DNA of 13,757 nt, taken from NCBI GenBank assembly GCA_964617995.1, contig CAZTXD010000103.1, forward strand, positions 1 through 13,757, given 5' to 3'. A model generated the notes under the pieces. It searched no databases. It was not told where the DNA came from and saw only the letters and a program-made list of their open reading frames with translations. Below are positions 7,505-13,757 of the stretch, piece by piece. The stretch comes from CAZTXD01 sp964617995. Its GTDB lineage: Bacteria > Actinomycetota > Acidimicrobiia > Spongiisociales > ZC4RG35. The translations under genes and the position numbers were made by a program. Each line of letters starts with the position of its first letter. The first letter of the stretch is position 1.

Positions 7505-9912
7505 TACTCGTGCCGGAGGGCGCGAACCGGATCCACGGCGCTGGCGCGCCGGGCGGGCACGTAGCCCGCGGCGAGGGCCACGACGGCCAGGAACGCGGTG
7601 GCCCCGGCGAGGACGGGCGGGTCCAGCGGGCTCACCTCGTACAGCAGGGCCTCGAGGCTCCGCGAGGCGAGCGCCGCGGCGGGGAGCCCCACGGCCGCTC
7701 CCGCGGCCACGAGCAGCGCCGCGTCGCGCATCACGGCCCGCAGCACGTCCGCCCGTGTGGCGCCCAGGGCCATGCGCACCCCGATCTCGCGGGTACGGCG
7801 GGAAACGTGGAACGAAGTCACGCCGTAGAGGCCCACCGCCGCCAGCAGGGTGCCCAGCGCCGCGAAGACGGAGAGCACCGCGGCCCGGAACCGGGGCTCC
7901 GTCAGCTCGTCGCCCGCGAGCCGCGACAGGGTGCTCACGTTCGTGACCGGGAGCCGCGGGTCCAGCCCCGCGACGAGCTCCCGGACGGGCTGGACGAAGC
8001 GCGCCGGATCGCCCTGGGCCGCGCGCAGCACGACGTACAGGTTCCGCGACCAGGCCGACTGGGCGTGCGGGACGTACGCCTCGGGCTTCGCCGGCAGGTC
8101 GATCGCCTCCCGCCGGACGTCCTCGACCACGCCCACCACCCGCGTCCAGTCGCCAGGCTCGCCGAAGCGACGGCCGATCGGGTCCGCCCCGGGCCAGTAC
8201 GTTTCGGCCATCGCCCGGTTGATGATGGCCACCTCCTCGGCCTCCGCGTCGTCCCCGGGTCCGAAGACGCGTCCACTCAGGAGCTCGACCCCGAGTGTGC
8301 GGAAGTAGTCTCCCCGGACCGGGATCCACCCGACGAGATTCTCCTGCTCGGGCTCGCTCGGACGCCCCTCGATCTCCACCATGCTGGAGGCGTACTCGGG
8401 CCGGAACGGGACCGACATGGACGCCCCGACCGATGCGACGCCGGGAAGCGCCTCCGAGCGCCGGATGAGGGTCGAGAAGAAGGTCTCCACCGCGGAGGCC
8501 TCGGCGTAGCGATCCTCGGGGAGCGCGACCTGGAAGGAGAGGACACCCTCCGGCCGGAACCCCGGCTCCACGGCGAGGAGGCGGTCCAGGCTGTGGATCA
8601 ACAGTCCGGCTCCCGAGAGGAGGACGAGGGCGAGCGCGGTCTGGACGGTCACCAGCAGCCGGCGCGGTCCGAGCCGGTGGCCGTTCGCCCCGGCCGCGCC
8701 GGTGCTGTCGCGGAGCGCGGGAAGGGCGTGGGTCCGGGTGATGCGGAGCGCCGGGAAGGCGCCCACGACCAGGGTCACGGCCCCCACGAGAAGGCCCGTG
8801 AAGGCCAGGACGCGGGCGTCCAGGTGCACCTCGCCGAGCCTTGGAATGGAGGTCGGGGCCAGCGCCAGGATCGACTGCAGCAGCAGGTCGCCGAGCAGGA
8901 CGGCGAGGAGCCCGCCGGCCGCCGCCAGGATCAGGGTCTCGACGAGGAGCTGGCGCGCGAGCCGGCCGCGGCCCGCCCCCAGCGCCGAGCGCACGGCGAG
9001 CTCCCCCCGACGCGACGCGGTCCGGGCGAGCTGCAGGTTGGCCAGGTTGAGGCAGGCCAGGAGCAGGAGCACCCCCACGCCCCCCAGCAGCGCCAGGAGG
9101 GCCGGCCGCGTGTCCCCCACGCGGAAGGTGTGCAGGCTCTCCATCCAGGCGCTCTCGCCCTCGAGGAACAGATCGGGATGGGCCTCCCGGAGCCGATCCA
9201 CGGTCGCCCGCACCTGCCGCTCGGCCGCCGCCGCCTCGACCCCCTCGGCCAACCGGCCGACGGCCATGAGGAAGTTCGTCCCGCGGTCGCCGCTCTCGGG
9301 CATCAGGCCGGCCGGGATCCAGAACGCGGTCTCCTCGGAGGGGAACCCGAAGCCGGCCGGCATCACGCCGATGGCCGTGTGCGACCGGTCGTCCAGGCGG
9401 ATCGATCGGCCGAGGATCCCGGGGTCGGCGCCGAACCGGTCGGTCCAGAGGACGTGGGACAGCACGACGACGGGATCGCCCCCCGGACGGTCCTCCCGGT
9501 CGGTGAAGGTGCGCCCCAGGGCGGGGCTTGTGCCGAGCACCTCGAAGAGGCCGGCCGTGGCGTAAGCGCCGCGCAGGCGCTCCGGGCCGTCCCCCCGCGC
9601 CAGGGTCGCGAGCCGGACCCCGTAGGCCCCGAGCTCCTCGAAGCCGGGAGAGCCGGCGCGCCACGCCGCCAGGTTCGGGTACGAGACGGGCGCCCGCTCG
9701 AACCCGAGGCTGGGCAGCGTCCGCCACACCATCACCAGGCGGTCCGCCTCGGGATAGGGTAGCGGCCGCAGCAGGACGCCGTCCACCACGCTGAAAATCG
9801 CCGTGGTCGCCCCGATCCCGAGCGCCAGGGTGAGGATCGTGATCGCGGCGAAGCCGGGGGCCCGGCGCAACTGCCGGAGGCCCGTGCGAACATCGTGTCC
9901 TAGAATGGCCAC
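7504..9912 (-). CDS. P4: ADOP-family FtsX/MacB-like permease, 802 aa, GTG start
   Basis: Full-length fused permease. Leader HDVRTGLRQLRRAPGFA precedes TM1 (20-43). The first extracytoplasmic domain (44-270) has PALGRTFTDRED and RFGADPGILGR. TM2-TM4 lie near 271-296, 323-346 and 366-388, with ACLNLANLQLAR ending TM2 and GELAVRSALGAGRGRLARQLL after it. TM5 is at 417-439. The second extracytoplasmic domain (440-675) has YFRTLGVELLSGRVF, WPGADPIGRR and VVGVVEDVR. TM6-TM8 are near 676-702, 731-755 and 764-786, with TREIGVRMALGATRADVLR after TM6 and LLYEVSPLDP before TM8. The C-terminus is PARRASAVDPVRALRHE. The LYEVSPxDP wording links it to P5. Its only cysteine is the TM2 one (about 287). GTG is chosen because it keeps the leader at family length and follows a purine-rich Shine-Dalgarno. 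The role is inferred only at family level. Confidence 0.95.
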   Translation of the reverse strand: MAILGHDVRTGLRQLRRAPGFAAITILTLALGIGATTAIFSVVDGVLLRPLPYPEADRLVMVWRTLPSLGFERAPVSYPNLAAWRAGSPGFEELGAYGVRLATLARGDGPERLRGAYATAGLFEVLGTSPALGRTFTDREDRPGGDPVVVLSHVLWTDRFGADPGILGRSIRLDDRSHTAIGVMPAGFGFPSEETAFWIPAGLMPESGDRGTNFLMAVGRLAEGVEAAAAERQVRATVDRLREAHPDLFLEGESAWMESLHTFRVGDTRPALLALLGGVGVLLLLACLNLANLQLARTASRRGELAVRSALGAGRGRLARQLLVETLILAAAGGLLAVLLGDLLLQSILALAPTSIPRLGEVHLDARVLAFTGLLVGAVTLVVGAFPALRITRTHALPALRDSTGAAGANGHRLGPRRLLVTVQTALALVLLSGAGLLIHSLDRLLAVEPGFRPEGVLSFQVALPEDRYAEASAVETFFSTLIRRSEALPGVASVGASMSVPFRPEYASSMVEIEGRPSEPEQENLVGWIPVRGDYFRTLGVELLSGRVFGPGDDAEAEEVAIINRAMAETYWPGADPIGRRFGEPGDWTRVVGVVEDVRREAIDLPAKPEAYVPHAQSAWSRNLYVVLRAAQGDPARFVQPVRELVAGLDPRLPVTNVSTLSRLAGDELTEPRFRAAVLSVFAALGTLLAAVGLYGVTSFHVSRRTREIGVRMALGATRADVLRAVMRDAALLVAAGAAVGLPAAALASRSLEALLYEVSPLDPPVLAGATAFLAVVALAAGYVPARRASAVDPVRALRHE

Positions 9913-9914
9913 GC

Positions 9915-9945
9915 TCTCCCTCTCATTCCGATCTCCCTCTCATTC
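9915..9945 (-). repeat. 14-nt direct repeat spanning the P5 stop and the P4 ribosome binding site
   Basis: On the minus strand GAATGAGAGGGAGA occurs twice, at 9945-9932 and 9928-9915, separated by 3 nt (period 17). The upstream copy contains the last base of a P5 Ala codon, shifted through its Glu codon and TGA stop. The downstream copy forms the P4 Shine-Dalgarno (GAGGGAGAGC before the GTG at 9912). It looks like a short local duplication that lengthened the gap and placed a second purine-rich tract, each with an embedded ATG, ahead of P4. Confidence 0.75.
9916..9922 (-). promoter_or_regulatory. Ribosome binding site of P4
   Basis: GAGGGAG on the minus strand ends 3 nt before the GTG at 9912; counted from its GAGG core the spacing is 6 nt. 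It lies in the downstream copy of the 14-nt direct repeat. The upstream copy could also pair with 16S rRNA but lies too far away to serve this start. Confidence 0.65.
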
Positions 9946-12357
9946 GGCCCGCAGGGCCTCGACCGGGTCCACCCGGGTCGCCCGGCGGGCGGGGATCCAG
10001 CAGGCCAGCAGCGCCGTGGCGCCCAGGAGCAGCGGCACGGCCGCCAGGGTGAGCGGGTCGGTCGGGCTCACCTCGTACAGGATCCCGGCGAGGGCGCGGC
10101 TGGCGAGCAGCGCGAGGAGGAAGCCCGCGCCGAGACCGGCCGCCGTCAGGGTCGCCCCCTGCCTCATCACCTGGCCCAGCACGTCCCGCGGCGCGGCGCC
10201 GAGCGCGATCCGGACGCCGATCTCGCGCGTGCGCCGGCTCACCGCGTACGCCATCACGCCGTAGATGCCGACGAGGCCGAGCACCAGGCCCAGCCCCGCG
10301 AAGGCCCCCAGCAGCCGGCTCAGGAAGCGCTGGGGCGCCACGGCGTTGGCGAACAGCTCCTCGAGCGCCGCGAGCCCGGCGAGGGGCATGTCCGGGTCGA
10401 GCGAGGCGACCGTCTCCCGGAGGGTCCCCGCCAGCGCCTCCGGCTCGCGCTCGCCGCGGAGCACCACGTTCATCCCGCGCGCGGGGTACTGGGCCGCCGA
10501 GAGATAGATCTCCGGCTCGGGGTCCCGGTCGAGGGCGCGGGAGCGGACGCTGCCCACGACGCCCACCACCGTGAACCAGGGCGACTCCGGGTCTCGCACG
10601 TTGCCCACCTTGATCCGTCGGCCGACCGGATCCTCGCCGGGGAAGTGGGCCCGCATCATCCCCTGGCTGATCACCGCGACGGAGCCCGCCCCCTCGCGGT
10701 CCCGCACGTCGAAAGTCCGGCCGCGGATCAGGGGGATGCCCATCGCCCGGAAGAAGCCGGGCGTGGCGCGGCGCAGGTCGGCCGCGGGCTCCTCGCCCTC
10801 CGCCGGCAACCGCCCCTCGATCCCGAAGCTGATGTCGCTGACGCTTCCGGAGAGCGGAAGCACGGAGACGAGGCCGGCTCCGCGGACGCCGGCCCGCGCC
10901 TCCAGCCGCCGCTCGAGCTGGTCCATGAAGCCGGTGATCGCCTCCCGGTCGTAACCGGCGGCCGGAAAGACCAGGCGTCCGCTCAGCACGCTCTGGACCC
11001 GGAAGCCCGGGTCCACGCTCCGGAGCTCCCCGAAGCTGCGGAGCAGCAGCCCCGCGCCGACCAGCAGCGCCACGCCCAGGGCCAGCTCGGTCACGACCAG
11101 CGCGCTTCGCAGCCGACCTCGGCCGCCGCCCTCCACGCCGCGCCCCCCTTCGCGGAGGACCTCGCTGGCCCGCCGCCTCGAGAGGCCCAGCGCGGGCGCG
11201 AGGCCGAAGAGGACCCCCGTGCCGAGGGTGGACAGTGCGGCGAACAGGAAGACGACCGGATGCAACCCGATCGCCTCCAGCCGCGGCGTTCCCGGCGGCG
11301 CCATGTGGACGAGCAGCTCGGTTCCCCAGGCGCCGAGCGCCAGCCCCGCCAGCCCGCCGCACGTCGCCAGGACGAGGCTCTCGGTCAGGAGCTGACGGGC
11401 GAGCCGGCGCCGACCGGCGCCGAGGGCGGAGCGTACGGCCACCTCGCGCTCGCGGCCCGCCGCCCGGGCGAGCAGCAGGTTGGCGACGTTCGCGCAGGCG
11501 ATGAGCAGGATGAGCCCGACGGCGCCGAGCAGCACGAGCAAGGGCGTGCGGACGGGCCCCACGATCGCCTCCTGCAGGGGCTCGAGCGTGACGCCCACGT
11601 CGCGGTAGTCGACCGGGTGCTCGGCCGCGATCGAGGCGGCCACCCGCTGCATGTCGGCGCGGGCGGCCTCGGGCGTCACCCCCGGCGCCAGACGCCCGAC
11701 CACGCGCAGGAAGTAGTTCCCCCGATCGTCCATCTCCGGGTCGAGCGGCAGCGGCGCCCACAGCTCGGCCGCCTGGACGATCGGCGGTCGGAAGCCGGGA
11801 CGCAGGATCCCCACAACCCGGTGGGTCTCCCCGTTCAGGGTCAGGGTGCCGCCCGGCAGCGTCGGGTCGCCCCCGAATCGCCGCTGCCACAGCTCGTGAC
11901 TCAGGACCACCACGTTCCCCGCGCCGGGCGCCTCCTCCTCGGGCAGGAACCCTCGCCCCAGGGCGGGAGCCAGGCCGAGGACGGAGAAGTAGCCGGACGA
12001 GACGAGCGCTCCCGCGAGCGCCTCCGGGCGGTCGCCGCCGGTCAGCGTCGGCGCCCAGCCGTTCACGGCCGCCATCCCCTCGAAGGCGCGGTTCCGCTCG
12101 CGCCAGTCGCGGAACGTGGCCCGGCCCGTCCACTCGGTCGCCGGCCCGCCCCGGAGCTCCTTGTCCTCCCACACCATGTAGAGTTCGTCCGGATCGTCGT
12201 AGGGAAGGGGGCGGAGCACGACGCCGTTCACGACGGAGAAGATCGCCGTCGTCGCGCCGATCCCGAGTGCCAGGGTGAGGATCGCGACCGTGGCGAAGCC
12301 GGGGCTGCGGCGCAGGAGCCGGAGCGCGTGACGGAGGTCCTGGATGAACGTGTCCAT
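9940..12357 (-). CDS. P5: ADOP-family FtsX/MacB-like permease, 805 aa
   Basis: Full-length fused permease. Leader QDLRHALRLLRRSPGFA runs into TM1 (20-43). The first extracytoplasmic domain (44-271) has PALGRGFLPEEEAPG and RFGGDPTLPGG. TM2-TM4 lie near 272-297, 325-350 and 366-388, with ACANVANLLLAR ending TM2 and EVAVRSALGAGRRRLARQLL after it. TM5 is at 417-439. The second extracytoplasmic domain (440-676) has FFRAMGIPLIRGRTF, FPGEDPVGRRI and FTVVGVVGSVR. TM6-TM8 are near 677-704, 733-757 and 768-788, with TREIGVRIALGA after TM6 and ILYEVSPTDP before TM8. The tail is PARRATRVDPVEALRAE. The ATG lies 6 nt after the P6 stop, so translation is probably coupled to P6. The first-half PEEEAPG segment resembles that of P1 (VEEEEAPG). 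Substrate and partner ATPase are unknown. Confidence 0.95.
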   Translation of the reverse strand: MDTFIQDLRHALRLLRRSPGFATVAILTLALGIGATTAIFSVVNGVVLRPLPYDDPDELYMVWEDKELRGGPATEWTGRATFRDWRERNRAFEGMAAVNGWAPTLTGGDRPEALAGALVSSGYFSVLGLAPALGRGFLPEEEAPGAGNVVVLSHELWQRRFGGDPTLPGGTLTLNGETHRVVGILRPGFRPPIVQAAELWAPLPLDPEMDDRGNYFLRVVGRLAPGVTPEAARADMQRVAASIAAEHPVDYRDVGVTLEPLQEAIVGPVRTPLLVLLGAVGLILLIACANVANLLLARAAGREREVAVRSALGAGRRRLARQLLTESLVLATCGGLAGLALGAWGTELLVHMAPPGTPRLEAIGLHPVVFLFAALSTLGTGVLFGLAPALGLSRRRASEVLREGGRGVEGGGRGRLRSALVVTELALGVALLVGAGLLLRSFGELRSVDPGFRVQSVLSGRLVFPAAGYDREAITGFMDQLERRLEARAGVRGAGLVSVLPLSGSVSDISFGIEGRLPAEGEEPAADLRRATPGFFRAMGIPLIRGRTFDVRDREGAGSVAVISQGMMRAHFPGEDPVGRRIKVGNVRDPESPWFTVVGVVGSVRSRALDRDPEPEIYLSAAQYPARGMNVVLRGEREPEALAGTLRETVASLDPDMPLAGLAALEELFANAVAPQRFLSRLLGAFAGLGLVLGLVGIYGVMAYAVSRRTREIGVRIALGAAPRDVLGQVMRQGATLTAAGLGAGFLLALLASRALAGILYEVSPTDPLTLAAVPLLLGATALLACWIPARRATRVDPVEALRAE

Positions 12358-12363
12358 GAACGC

Positions 12364-13757
<1,394 letters not shown>

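Noticed and set aside
7510..9762. 750-codon plus-strand ORF antisense to P4
   Set aside because: Antisense shadow of P4 with biased hydrophilic composition and no ribosome binding site or motif support.

Overview
The window is very GC-rich (about 70% by eye). Apart from a few codons at the left edge, it is filled by one tandem, same-strand array of large membrane-protein genes read right to left on the minus strand. All six are members of the FtsX/MacB-like 'ADOP' permease family (acidobacterial duplicated orphan permease). Each complete protein has about 800-816 residues and is an internally duplicated MacB-type permease: two copies of [TM helix, large extracytoplasmic MacB_PCD domain, three-TM FtsX domain], giving eight TM segments. 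High GC plus expansion of ADOP genes suggests Acidobacteriota, Gemmatimonadota or a similar soil or sediment lineage. That is an inference from family distribution, since no taxonomic marker gene is present.

Layout in transcription order: P6 (12364 to the right edge, N-terminal half outside the window), then P5 (9940-12357), P4 (7504-9912), P3 (5079-7496), P2 (2645-5047) and P1 (154-2604). The gaps are 6, 27, 7, 31 and 40 nt, and most starts have a recognisable Shine-Dalgarno. The block therefore looks like one operon whose promoter lies beyond the right edge. To the left, 101 nt of gene-free sequence separates the P1 stop from the end of a short plus-strand reading frame (2-52), probably the C-terminus of a convergent gene.

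The genes are diverged paralogues, not fresh copies. P1/P2 and P4/P5 look like two sister pairs. P6 carries an extra insert in its second extracytoplasmic domain, and P3 is an outlier that lacks several motifs the others share. There is no ATPase, periplasmic adaptor (HlyD/MacA type), outer-membrane channel or regulator in the window. The permeases therefore either use an ATPase encoded elsewhere or act without one, which is the 'orphan' situation the family is named for. Substrate and physiological role cannot be read from the sequence. The main point of interest is the array itself: at least six non-identical fused permeases in one apparent transcription unit, which suggests co-expression of a set of related machines with different extracytoplasmic domains.
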